From the NCBI GenBank assembly GCA_964393405.1, contig CAYMTR010000004.1, forward strand, positions 49,604 to 113,603: DNA of 64,000 bases. Direction: 5' to 3'. Position 1 is the first letter of the stretch. Every line of letters begins with the position of its first letter. Made by a program: the position numbers and the translations under genes. The DNA is from CAYMTR01 sp964393405. Lineage in GTDB: Bacteria; Bacteroidota; Bacteroidia; Bacteroidales; Prolixibacteraceae. Below, piece by piece: positions 28,801 through 34,984 of this stretch. Below the pieces are notes generated by a model. The model made no database searches. It was given only the letters and a program-made list of their open reading frames with translations, and was not told where the DNA came from.

Positions 28801-29155
28801 CTTTCCCGTTTATCCAAATTACATACCCGTCATCATAGTTTAATGTAAATACCACATCGCCAAGCTCATTTATATTTTGTGCATTAAAATTTGATTTTAG
28901 ATAAAGAGTAGTGTAGTTGTTTTGCATATCAGACAAATCAGTTCCACCAGCTCCAATTTTATACCTGAATGGAGCTTCACCTACCGACCACGATGTAGAA
29001 TTGAAGCCTTTATTTATCCAGCTCGAAGATAATCCGGATGCATCCTTACCTTTCAGGTAGAAATAATAAGATTTGAAATCAAACGTAATTTGAGCATTTG
29101 AAGACAAAAAACCTGTCATAACGACAAGAAATATCGCCAGTAATCTTTTAAACAT
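25802..29155 (-). CDS. Very large secreted CotH-kinase-like protein with lamin-tail domain and T9SS tail
   Basis: A 1117-aa multidomain surface protein. Signal peptide (LLAIFLVVMTGFLSSNAQ); jelly-roll-like region about 25-185; chitobiase C-terminal-like domain about 195-290 (YTIDGSNPQTSATA); CotH domain about 330-720 (RTRGGWSRHNNYPKHGFRLF, IDLRCEQNYSWSNGDYRNT, LYINGMYWGLFQTQERA, FIHDAEHSMMIDRA). A second chitobiase-like stretch lies near 770-840, a lamin-tail domain near 860-965 and a T9SS sorting domain from about 1035. Bacillus CotH is a spore-coat protein kinase; extracellular Bacteroidota homologues are uncharacterised. Kinase activity here is an inference from family only. The gene is monocistronic. 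Confidence 0.87.
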   Translation of the reverse strand: MFKRLLAIFLVVMTGFLSSNAQITFDFKSYYFYLKGKDASGLSSSWINKGFNSTSWSVGEAPFRYKIGAGGTDLSDMQNNYTTLYLKSNFNAQNINELGDVVFTLNYDDGYVIWINGKEAIRGNAPSTLSYTGVAPTTHEYTSTESVRLPASDLPLVEGENHLAIIVFNVNLTSSDLYFDMKINAEKKQPEVSDSIKVIFSHKGGFYDNNFSLQMSVPDQQYSIKYTIDGSNPQTSATAILGAKLKTISIDPSISSGRPKTPCFIVRASLYKEGLKASKPITQTYIFIDKVITQSHPGGGWPIGSVNGQEVDILMDPDVTQNASYKNQMKASLSDIPSISIVTELSDMFGASNGIYVNAMNHGDEWERFCSVELLNPNGQEGFNVNAGVRTRGGWSRHNNYPKHGFRLFFREEYGVAKLKYPLFENEGVDEFDKIDLRCEQNYSWSNGDYRNTCVREVFSRDTQRDMGHPYTRSRYYHLYINGMYWGLFQTQERAEARFAESYFGGNNDDYDVIKKDGLNSGVIATDGNMEGWERLWKATQKGFETNEKYFALEGKNAEGFMVKGKEVLVDIDNLIDYMLIIFYTGNFDSPVTSFSSNNSSVNNMFAIFKRDDKTQGFKYFIHDAEHSMMIDRADPGIGLEEDRVNLYMATPTSNYTFNPQWLHYKLSDNAEYRMRVADRVYRHFYNNGVFVPEIAQERFAKRVEQIDLAIIAESARWGDMRNGIPYTRNNHWLPEIEKIYDEFFPFRTDIVIDQLINAGLFPLVGPTIFKNEGNTLTEDLYNRNNINQVSLSTSSNNGIIYYCLDGIDPRSVGGGVSPLAKSINNGGFLPINGTTHIKSRVLLGNNWSALSEIFISDENEDYTNLKVTEIHYHPLDSIIGADTIDDKSFEFIEFKNIGEKPINLTGIKLTSSVSYQFNDNTFLPPKQFFVIASKPKWFYERYGITPLGNYKNNFNNAGERIIVTSPKGDEIMNFQFFDVEPWPVAADGDGYSISSPLRFPTGNPNNFDYWVASSNLHGSPYRDDQSIVDSKEEINLGDSDLSLYPNPSTGKVYLKLKSSGESYVEIYAMSGAKVTALTVKSMTPIDLTSLNIKPGLLLFRITNGSRTEVHKLIYRP

Positions 29156-29424
29156 TGTATAAACAGTTCAGATTTTTGAAGGTCCCAAAATAACTAAAAA
29201 ATATTCATATTGGGACTGTTCGTACTAATATGACAACTAAACAGCAGTTTTTACCTATTTTTTATGATTTCATACTTTTTTACGCCTAAAAACACCATTT
29301 AATAGCCAAAACATGTAGTTTATTAACTAAAACATGCCGTACATTTATTTTTATTTTTTTTTATTTCTGCTTGCCGTACATTTATATTAGAAAAGAACGA
29401 ATATTAATAAATACAAATTCTAAG
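29156..29424. promoter_or_regulatory. Divergent intergenic region with paired direct repeats and a hairpin
   Basis: A 269-bp spacer between the CotH-type gene (minus) and the STAS-like gene (plus). It holds a 7-bp inverted repeat in the CotH leader (gtcccaa 29182-29188, ttgggac 29210-29216). It also holds AAAACATG twice, 21 bp apart (29308, 29329), and TGCCGTACATTTAT twice, 37 bp apart (29335-29348 and 29372-29385). The spacings are near whole or half helical turns, as for operator repeats. No protein can be assigned to them. Confidence 0.4.
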
Positions 29425-29862
29425 ATGAACCAAGGAGAATTTTTTTCATCAGCAGAAGTTCTATCAGAAAATTCTGCAGTCTTGCAAAATGTGCAAACAA
29501 CAAGAACCCCAAGAGTACTTCTTTATAAGCAAAAAAGAATTGTTTACATTGATTTCTCTGATCTAAAAAAGACCGAAGAGATATACGAATTGATGGATAA
29601 ATCATCCAAATTTATAAGTAAAAATCTTCCAAAAAGTGTGTTGACAATGACAAATCTGACCGGTATGTATTTCAACCGTGATGTTTACAACCACTTTATA
29701 TCATATGTTAAAGGAAATAACCCCTATGTGAAGTATTCAGCTGTTTTCGGAATGAACGGATTAATGCAGATATTTTACAACGCCTTCGTTGCCCTCACAG
29801 GTCGTGATGTAAAAGCTTTTTCAAGTGAATTTGAAGCCAGAGAATTTCTTGCTTCAAGATAG
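29425..29862 (+). CDS. STAS/SpoIIAA-like solo domain protein
   Basis: A cytoplasmic 145-aa protein from the ATG at 29425; an in-frame TTG at 29371 lies inside the upstream direct repeat and is unlikely. After a polar N-terminus of about 25 residues, the pattern is beta-beta-alpha-beta-alpha-beta-alpha-beta-alpha (VLLYKQKRIVYIDFSDL, then KSVLTMTNLTGMYF, VKYSAVFGMNG, KAFSSEFEAREFL). This matches SpoIIAA/STAS-like folds used in regulatory and lipid-binding proteins. No transporter or partner-switch kinase is adjacent. Domain assignment is from predicted pattern only. Confidence 0.55.
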   Translation: MNQGEFFSSAEVLSENSAVLQNVQTTRTPRVLLYKQKRIVYIDFSDLKKTEEIYELMDKSSKFISKNLPKSVLTMTNLTGMYFNRDVYNHFISYVKGNNPYVKYSAVFGMNGLMQIFYNAFVALTGRDVKAFSSEFEAREFLASR

Positions 29863-30179
29863 TCTCCTCTTAAATCATCCCTAAAAGCTGGTAATAAATT
29901 ATCAGCTTTTTTTTTATAAAAAAACAGCGAACTTAAGTCCGCTGTTAAATAATAATCCCGAATTGATTGTAAACGCACTTGCACGTTTAACAACACTAAA
30001 ATAATTCCATTCTTTTATTCTGCAATGGTTTTAATATTTTTCTTTTTCACAAAACGTGAACATTTTTAAATTTCTTTAAACATTGAATTTTCTATATATA
30101 TGTTTGGCTTAATAATCAGGCAAATAACAATTATGTTTTTTAAATGGATTTATTATTTTTGAAAATCAATTATAAACAA
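29863..30179 (+). promoter_or_regulatory. Intergenic region: terminator, then promoter of the metallo-beta-lactamase gene
   Basis: A 317-bp spacer. The first 55 bases hold the terminator of the STAS-like gene. At the far end TATG (30132-30135) and TATTTTTG (30154-30161) are 18 bp apart, approximating the Bacteroidota promoter with start near 30168, 12 bases before the ATG at 30180. The AT-rich middle shows no gene or clear repeat. Confidence 0.5.
29883..29915 (+). terminator. Intrinsic terminator after the STAS-like gene
   Basis: Stem aaaagctg (29883-29890) / cagctttt (29903-29910), extendable inward by four pairs including one G-T, followed by a run of T to 29915. A strong rho-independent terminator. 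Confidence 0.85.
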
Positions 30180-30926
30180 ATGAAAAACGTATTAACCCTT
30201 ATCAAAATTGTAATACTGATCTTATTTTCTTTGACAGTTCAGGGTGAAAATATCCGTATAAATCAAGATATCGAGCTGATAGAAATTTCAGAAGGGTTTT
30301 ATGTGCATAAGGCTATAAGTTCTTTGCCTGGAAGTTCATTCAAATTTTCTTCCAACGGAATGCTTGTTATAAAAAACGGTAAAGCCCTAATAATAGATAC
30401 TCCCGTTACAATTGAGCAGACAGAAACTATTTACAATTTCCTGAAGGATTCGATGGGCGTTGTTATGGTGGAGACTTTCATCGGAGGCCATTTCCACATT
30501 GATTGCATAGGAGGGATGGACTTTTTCAAAAGAATAGGTGTCAAAACAATTCTCAACGAAAGAACAAAGCAAAAATGTATAAACCTCAACCTTCCCTTGC
30601 CCGATTTTACTTATGATTCTATTTATGCATTTAACTTTGAGGGAATTATAGTTGAATGCCATTATTTCGGAGGTGGTCACACTGCTGACAATACTGTCGT
30701 TTTCTTCCCAGAAAGCAGAATCCTCTTTGGCGACTGCCTGATTAAAAGCCTAGACTCGCCAAACCTCGGGAATCTTCAAGATGCAGTTGTAAGTGAATGG
30801 AAACCAACAGTTGAGAAAATAATTAAAACCCTAAGCCCTATAAAATGTGTAGTACCGGGACATGGAGACTTCGGAAATGATGAATTATTAAGGCATACCA
30901 TCCGGCTAGTGGAGCAACAAAAATAA
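30180..30926 (+). CDS. Subclass B1 metallo-beta-lactamase, CcrA-like
   Basis: A 248-aa protein from the ATG at 30180, with a signal peptide ending near Gly22 for the periplasm. It hydrolyses beta-lactams with two zinc ions if active. All B1 ligands are visible: His104, His106, Asp108 (GGHFHIDCIGG) and His167 (GGGHTADN), plus Cys186 (GDCLIKS) and His228 (VPGHGDFG). Lys189 and Asn198 (LGNLQDA), which bind the substrate carboxylate and carbonyl, are also present. Cys109 after the Asp is as in Bacteroides CcrA, whereas most B1 enzymes have Arg or Ser. IDTPVTIEQTE is the canonical strand. No mobile element is nearby, so it looks chromosomal. Activity and spectrum are untested; other MBL-fold hydrolases lack this ligand set. 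Confidence 0.9.
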   Translation: MKNVLTLIKIVILILFSLTVQGENIRINQDIELIEISEGFYVHKAISSLPGSSFKFSSNGMLVIKNGKALIIDTPVTIEQTETIYNFLKDSMGVVMVETFIGGHFHIDCIGGMDFFKRIGVKTILNERTKQKCINLNLPLPDFTYDSIYAFNFEGIIVECHYFGGGHTADNTVVFFPESRILFGDCLIKSLDSPNLGNLQDAVVSEWKPTVEKIIKTLSPIKCVVPGHGDFGNDELLRHTIRLVEQQK

Positions 30927-30936
30927 GCGCTGAAAG

Positions 30937-31326
30937 TCAAAGATTGAATTTGACGATTAGGTGAGGTATAAATATTAAGAGACCGATTATTGCTGCTGCA
31001 AAAGCCGCTACTAAAACTCCCGCTGCTGCAAGGTCTTTGGCTTTTCCAATCTTTTCGTTTCGTTCTGTAGATATTGCATCACCCAAGTTTTCAAGAGCTG
31101 AATTGAAAATCTCGGCTACAAACACTATACCTATCGCAAAAACAACAAGAAGCCATTCAGGGAGTGAAAGCTTTAACCAGATGCCTGCCGCAACTACAAG
31201 AATTGTTGCAGTAATATGTATCCACGAATTATGCTCTTCCTTGAATAGGTGGGCTATACCCCTGAATGCATACCTGAAACTTATTACCCTCGATTTTACT
31301 GAAAAAGACTTGTCCTTTTTATCCAT
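30937..31326 (-). CDS. dgkA: Diacylglycerol/undecaprenol kinase family protein
   Basis: A 129-aa integral membrane kinase with three helices. The motif region FVAEIFNSALENLGDAIS carries the conserved catalytic Glu/Asn of the DgkA family, followed by KIGKAKDLAAAGVLVAA. In Gram-positive bacteria such proteins phosphorylate undecaprenol; in proteobacteria, diacylglycerol. The phylum does not decide. The N-terminal FRYAFRGIAHLFKEEHNSWIH is typical. It converges on the beta-lactamase gene, with stops 10 bp apart. Confidence 0.93.
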   Translation of the reverse strand: MDKKDKSFSVKSRVISFRYAFRGIAHLFKEEHNSWIHITATILVVAAGIWLKLSLPEWLLVVFAIGIVFVAEIFNSALENLGDAISTERNEKIGKAKDLAAAGVLVAAFAAAIIGLLIFIPHLIVKFNL

Positions 31327-31646
31327 AACAAATATGTTCGAAGGCGAAAGTTAATCAAAGAAATCGTATTTTTCTAACTCAACTTCATCGTACTTCTTTA
31401 GTACTTAAACCGAATCTAATCTCAATCTAGTGATATAAGATAGGGTGGAGGTACGGAGGAGGTATTGATGAGGGGTTGATTTGGGGCAGGTGTGTCCTTT
31501 ACTTGTCCTTTACTGAAATTGGGATACACTTTTTCGGTAAAAGGCAACATGCACAACATCATTTCTAAATAACAATCAAAAAAAAAAGCTGCCCCGGTCT
31601 TCAGGGCAGCTAAAACAAATCTACTTATATATTAATTTTCGGCTAT
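31327..31646. other. Non-coding spacer with purine-rich tract and 11-bp tandem repeat
   Basis: A 320-bp gap between dgkA (start) and the plug-only gene (end). It contains a G-rich, C-poor stretch (about 31440-31490, many GGAGG/GGGG runs on plus), then TGTCCTTTACT twice in tandem (31493-31503 and 31504-31514). The terminator of the plug-only gene lies at 31577-31611. I find no convincing reading frame or RNA fold. Confidence 0.4.
31577..31611 (-). terminator. Intrinsic terminator of the plug-only gene
   Basis: On the minus strand AGCTGCCC (plus 31604-31611) pairs with GGGCAGCT (plus 31587-31594) and is followed by a run of at least nine T (plus-strand A-run from about 31578). A strong rho-independent terminator. 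Confidence 0.9.
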
Positions 31647-32330
31647 TTACAGAGAAGCAATTGTTTCAATTAGGACAACACCCGTTGCTCCTCTCGCTCC
31701 GTATATTGATGCTGCTGCATCCTTAAGGAAATTTATACTCTTTACATCACAAGGGGAAATGTCCCCAATATATTGAGTTATAACTCCATCGACAACATAG
31801 AGCGCACAGTTGCTTAAGGTAATCGAGGTTATACCTCTGATGATTACCTCCTGCTCTGCTCCCGGCATGTTGCTGGCATTGTTGATTCTTACCCCTGGGC
31901 ACCTTCCACTTATCAGATCAAAAATATTGGAGTATGAACAGAAATCAACTTGATCACTTGTAATCATTGACTGGGCGTGAGTTGCATTTTCTTTTGTTAT
32001 GTATCCATACCCTACAGCCATTTGAACGCTTTCCGGCGATTCAATGAAGTGCATTTGTACATTTATGGTGTCTTTCTTCGGAGTTACTCTTCTTCTTTCT
32101 TTTTCGAAAACCTTGCTCTCAAAAGTTAGAACATCTTTGTCGAAGCAGACAATAGTGTAATTGCCCATAGAATCAGTTAAAGCTTTGGTCCCGGCTTTTT
32201 TTGCAGTTACCAAAATATTCGAGATACTGAGGTCGTCGAACAATCTTACTTTGCCGTAAACAACTTTTGTTTGTCCAAATAAAGCGGATGAAAGTAAGAT
32301 TCCAAGGATTAAAAATATTATACTTTTCAT
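31647..32330 (-). CDS. Plug-only TonB-receptor-like protein without a barrel
   Basis: A 227-aa secreted protein with signal peptide (FLILGILLSSALFGQ). Residues about 24-95 are a carboxypeptidase-regulatory-like sandwich (VYGKVRLFDDLSISNILV, DSMGNYTIVCF). Residues about 115-225 are a TonB-receptor plug (FDLISGRCPGVRI, EVIIRGITS, ALYVVDGVI, SINFLKDAAASIYGARGATGVVLIET). It stops exactly where the 22-strand barrel should begin, with a real stop codon and a strong terminator, so it is not a frameshifted remnant by obvious signs. It cannot be a channel. It may be a periplasmic partner or decoy for a receptor. It lies divergent from the lipoprotein and receptor-signalling genes. Confidence 0.8.
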   Translation of the reverse strand: MKSIIFLILGILLSSALFGQTKVVYGKVRLFDDLSISNILVTAKKAGTKALTDSMGNYTIVCFDKDVLTFESKVFEKERRRVTPKKDTINVQMHFIESPESVQMAVGYGYITKENATHAQSMITSDQVDFCSYSNIFDLISGRCPGVRINNASNMPGAEQEVIIRGITSITLSNCALYVVDGVITQYIGDISPCDVKSINFLKDAAASIYGARGATGVVLIETIASL

Positions 32331-32515
32331 GACTATTAATTTTTTATGTTTTTGTTCAGGCGAAAATTCTCCGGATTATTTATCTCCCGCCTTCGATAAT
32401 ATGACAAGCTAAGTTTGTTTTTCCCCTATTAAATTTTATATAAAAAAAGTAGGGTAAGGAATGGTAGGTTCGGTATATGAGAAAACAACTTGTATAAAGA
32501 TTAAAAATTGTAATT

Positions 32516-33511
32516 ATGAAAGCACAAAATTTAGGGTTTTTATTTATTCTTTTTCTGGGATTATATTCCTGTGAAAGAACTGATGTCTCTATTTCATCCT
32601 TAACTGGAGAAGATTTGACATTGAAGTCGACAACAATTGCAAATGCTGATATTCTGGCCGAAAGCGTTACCTGCGATGCTGATTATGAGGCTGATTATTT
32701 CACTTATGCGCAAAAGATTCTAAAACAAATTGCTCGTACGACCGGCAATACTAATAGGTTGATACATTCTCGTCATCTTGGTCATTATTATTCAGGTGAA
32801 GGTCCCTCTGTTTCGATCGACACTACTGAAACAGGCTATCCTGTAATAATTACACTCGATTATGGCGATAGCACCGTCCTGAAACATGGTCAGGTACTCA
32901 GCGGAATAATTGTTGTTGAAATTTCAGGCGACAAGAAAACTGACGGGGCATACAGAACTGTTACTTACAACGGTTTTTCGATCGATACTGTTGGAGTTGA
33001 AGGTTCAGTATCTGAATTGTACTCTTTAACAAGCGACTCTGCCACAATAGTATCTTCCACCGGGACTGTCATTCTTACTCTTCCTGATGGTGGAACCATT
33101 ACCAGGAGAATTGAAAAACAAAGGATGTGGATAGAAGGAATTGATACTCCGCTAGAGCATAGCGACGATGTTTTACAGGTTACAGGTAAAACTGAAACTT
33201 CTACATCAGCAGGTGAAAGCTTTATTAAGGAGATCACCGAACCATTAATCAAAAGTGGCGACTGCAGACATTTTGTACAAGGAACAGTCCAGTTTGTTCA
33301 GGATGGAGTTGTAATTGCTGTACTTGATTATGGCGATGGTGAATGTGATAACATTGCTACATTGACAACTGCCGATGGCGAAAGCGTAGAGATAGAACTC
33401 AATGGAAAGGGGTCAGAAAGCATGAGCGGCAAGGGTATGAATCATTCCAATGATAAAGAAAACGGAAAAGGAAAGGGTAAAGATAAAGGCAACGGCAAAG
33501 GTAAGGGTTGA
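32516..33511 (+). CDS. Putative lipoprotein with glycine-lysine-rich C-terminus
   Basis: A 331-aa protein. Signal peptide with lipobox LYSC (Cys19), so probably membrane-anchored. Residues about 95-300 form repeated beta strands (VIITLDYGDSTVLKHG and VIAVLDYGDGECDN are internally similar, suggesting two related units). The last 40 residues are low-complexity Gly/Lys/Ser repeats (GKG, GKGKG). No known domain recognised. It ends 38 bp before the ECF sigma gene and may belong to that signalling unit. A polybasic tail could bind nucleic acid or polyanions; that is speculation. Confidence 0.65.
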   Translation: MKAQNLGFLFILFLGLYSCERTDVSISSLTGEDLTLKSTTIANADILAESVTCDADYEADYFTYAQKILKQIARTTGNTNRLIHSRHLGHYYSGEGPSVSIDTTETGYPVIITLDYGDSTVLKHGQVLSGIIVVEISGDKKTDGAYRTVTYNGFSIDTVGVEGSVSELYSLTSDSATIVSSTGTVILTLPDGGTITRRIEKQRMWIEGIDTPLEHSDDVLQVTGKTETSTSAGESFIKEITEPLIKSGDCRHFVQGTVQFVQDGVVIAVLDYGDGECDNIATLTTADGESVEIELNGKGSESMSGKGMNHSNDKENGKGKGKDKGNGKGKG

Positions 33512-33525
33512 AACAGGAAATTGCA

Positions 33526-33533
33526 TATCTTTG
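33526..33533 (+). promoter_or_regulatory. -7 element before the ECF sigma gene
   Basis: TATCTTTG matches TAnnTTTG exactly. The only TTG upstream is 15 bp away (33508-33510), short of the usual 19 or more, so the promoter is plausible but not strong. It would start about 10 bases before the TTG start codon. Confidence 0.4.
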
Positions 33534-33549
33534 ATATGAATGAAACTAA

Positions 33550-34095
33550 TTGGTTTTGACAAGAGAAGAGTTTAAGAATATATTCGACACGCATTTTAAC
33601 GATGTAAGGAAGTTCATCTTTTACAGATCGGGTAATGAGGAACTAGCTACAGACATAGCGCAGGATACATTCTTGCGCTTATGGGAAAAGCAGTTTATTA
33701 TTGACAGTCGGACTATAAAGAGCCTGCTGTTTAAAATAGCAGGCGATTTTTTCGTCTCGAGATACAGAAAAGAACAAGTTGCCTTTAAATTTTTCAAGAA
33801 TTTTACCCCCAACTCACATAGCCTTTCACCTGAAGAAGAATTAAATTTTAAAGAATTACAAAGAGCCTATGATAAATCTCTAAAATCAATGCCGGAAAAG
33901 CAAAGGCTTGTTTTTCTTATGAGCAGGGTTGACGAACTTAAATATCAGGAAATAGCTGATCAGCTGGGAATCAGCGTTAAAGCTATCGAGAAAAGGATGT
34001 CACTCGCCCTTGAACATTTGAAGAAAGACCTTAAAAATAAGATAAACGGAATTGTCCTTTTCATCTTAAGTTTTAGGCCTAAGTTTATCCGGTAA
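33550..34095 (+). CDS. ECF RNA polymerase sigma factor (FecI-like)
   Basis: A 181-aa sigma factor with region 2 (FDTHFNDVRKFIFYRSGNEELATDIAQDTFLRLWE) and region 4 (LSPEEELNFKELQRAYDKSL, then YQEIADQLGISVKAIEKRM helix-turn-helix). No ATG is in frame at the right place; TTG at 33550 or 33556 must serve as the start. It is followed by fecR (17 bp) and a receptor with an STN domain, the arrangement of an iron- or glycan-sensing cell-surface signalling circuit. It should direct transcription of the receptor operon. Confidence 0.9.
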   Translation: MVLTREEFKNIFDTHFNDVRKFIFYRSGNEELATDIAQDTFLRLWEKQFIIDSRTIKSLLFKIAGDFFVSRYRKEQVAFKFFKNFTPNSHSLSPEEELNFKELQRAYDKSLKSMPEKQRLVFLMSRVDELKYQEIADQLGISVKAIEKRMSLALEHLKKDLKNKINGIVLFILSFRPKFIR

Positions 34096-34111
34096 ATAAT
34101 TGCAGTTGATA

Positions 34112-34984
34112 ATGAAAAAAGAAAATGCAGATATAAAAATCTCTAAGATTGACGCACAAAGCAAAAGGCTTTTCTGTGGAGGAAAATTCCAATGGGAAAA
34201 GAGCGAGGCTGATATCTGGAATCAAATTGAGACTGCAATTGTTAAGAACCCGGTAGTCGTCAAAAGAAGAAACTTTATTAGACCGCTGACCATGTCGTTT
34301 GCTGCGGGAATTGCAATTTTGATAGGAATGACGGGGTTTATGAGATTTTATTCTAAAATCATTAATACTGAAGCAGGTCAGCATCTTCTTGTTACATTGC
34401 CCGATAAATCAACAATTGACCTGAATGCTGAATCAAGAGTTGAATTCAGACCTTACTGGTGGAGGTTCGATAGATCAGTTAAGTTTGAAGGTGAAGCTTT
34501 CTTTAATGTAGAAAAAGGGAAAAGGTTTGATGTGATTTCCAGAAAAGCTACAGTCAGTGTTCTAGGTACAAGCTTCAATGTTTTCACAAGGGAAGAGGTA
34601 TATAGGGTTACATGCATAACCGGTAGTATTCGCGTAACGTCACATTCAAGAGATGAGGCTGTTTTAAGCCCGGGTAGCAAAGCTTTGGTTCAACCCGACG
34701 GGAAGATAGATATATTGAAAAATATTGAAACATTGCCCGAGATTTCATGGAAAAATAACCTTTTTCTTTTTACCGCTTCGCCTGTTAAAGAAGTGTTTAA
34801 AGAAATTGAAAGACAGTATGGTGTAACAATATTAACTGAAATTGATAATTATGTGTTATACACCGGAAATTTTACTAAAGATCAGAATGTTGAAGAAATT
34901 TTAGGTTATATTTGTCCTGCTTTAGGATATAAGTATATTCGCGAATCCGGAAAAGTATATCACATATTACCAAACGATGAATGA
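34112..34984 (+). CDS. FecR-family anti-sigma factor
   Basis: A 290-aa inner-membrane regulator from the ATG at 34112; a TTG at 34100 adds four residues. A cytoplasmic N-terminus of about 65 residues binds the sigma factor, followed by one helix (SFAAGIAILIGMTGFM). The periplasmic FecR domain shows LPDKSTIDLNAESRVEF, VKFEGEAFFNVEKG, VSVLGTSFNVF and LSPGSKALV. A C-terminal domain with ASPVKEVFKEIERQYGV matches the usual DUF4974 end that meets the receptor's STN domain. Its stop overlaps the receptor start by 4 bp (ATGA). Confidence 0.92.
   Translation: MKKENADIKISKIDAQSKRLFCGGKFQWEKSEADIWNQIETAIVKNPVVVKRRNFIRPLTMSFAAGIAILIGMTGFMRFYSKIINTEAGQHLLVTLPDKSTIDLNAESRVEFRPYWWRFDRSVKFEGEAFFNVEKGKRFDVISRKATVSVLGTSFNVFTREEVYRVTCITGSIRVTSHSRDEAVLSPGSKALVQPDGKIDILKNIETLPEISWKNNLFLFTASPVKEVFKEIERQYGVTILTEIDNYVLYTGNFTKDQNVEEILGYICPALGYKYIRESGKVYHILPNDE

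Noticed and set aside
31493..31514. CRISPR-like or satellite repeat
   Set aside because: Only two abutting 11-bp copies with no spacers; kept only as part of a broader composition remark.
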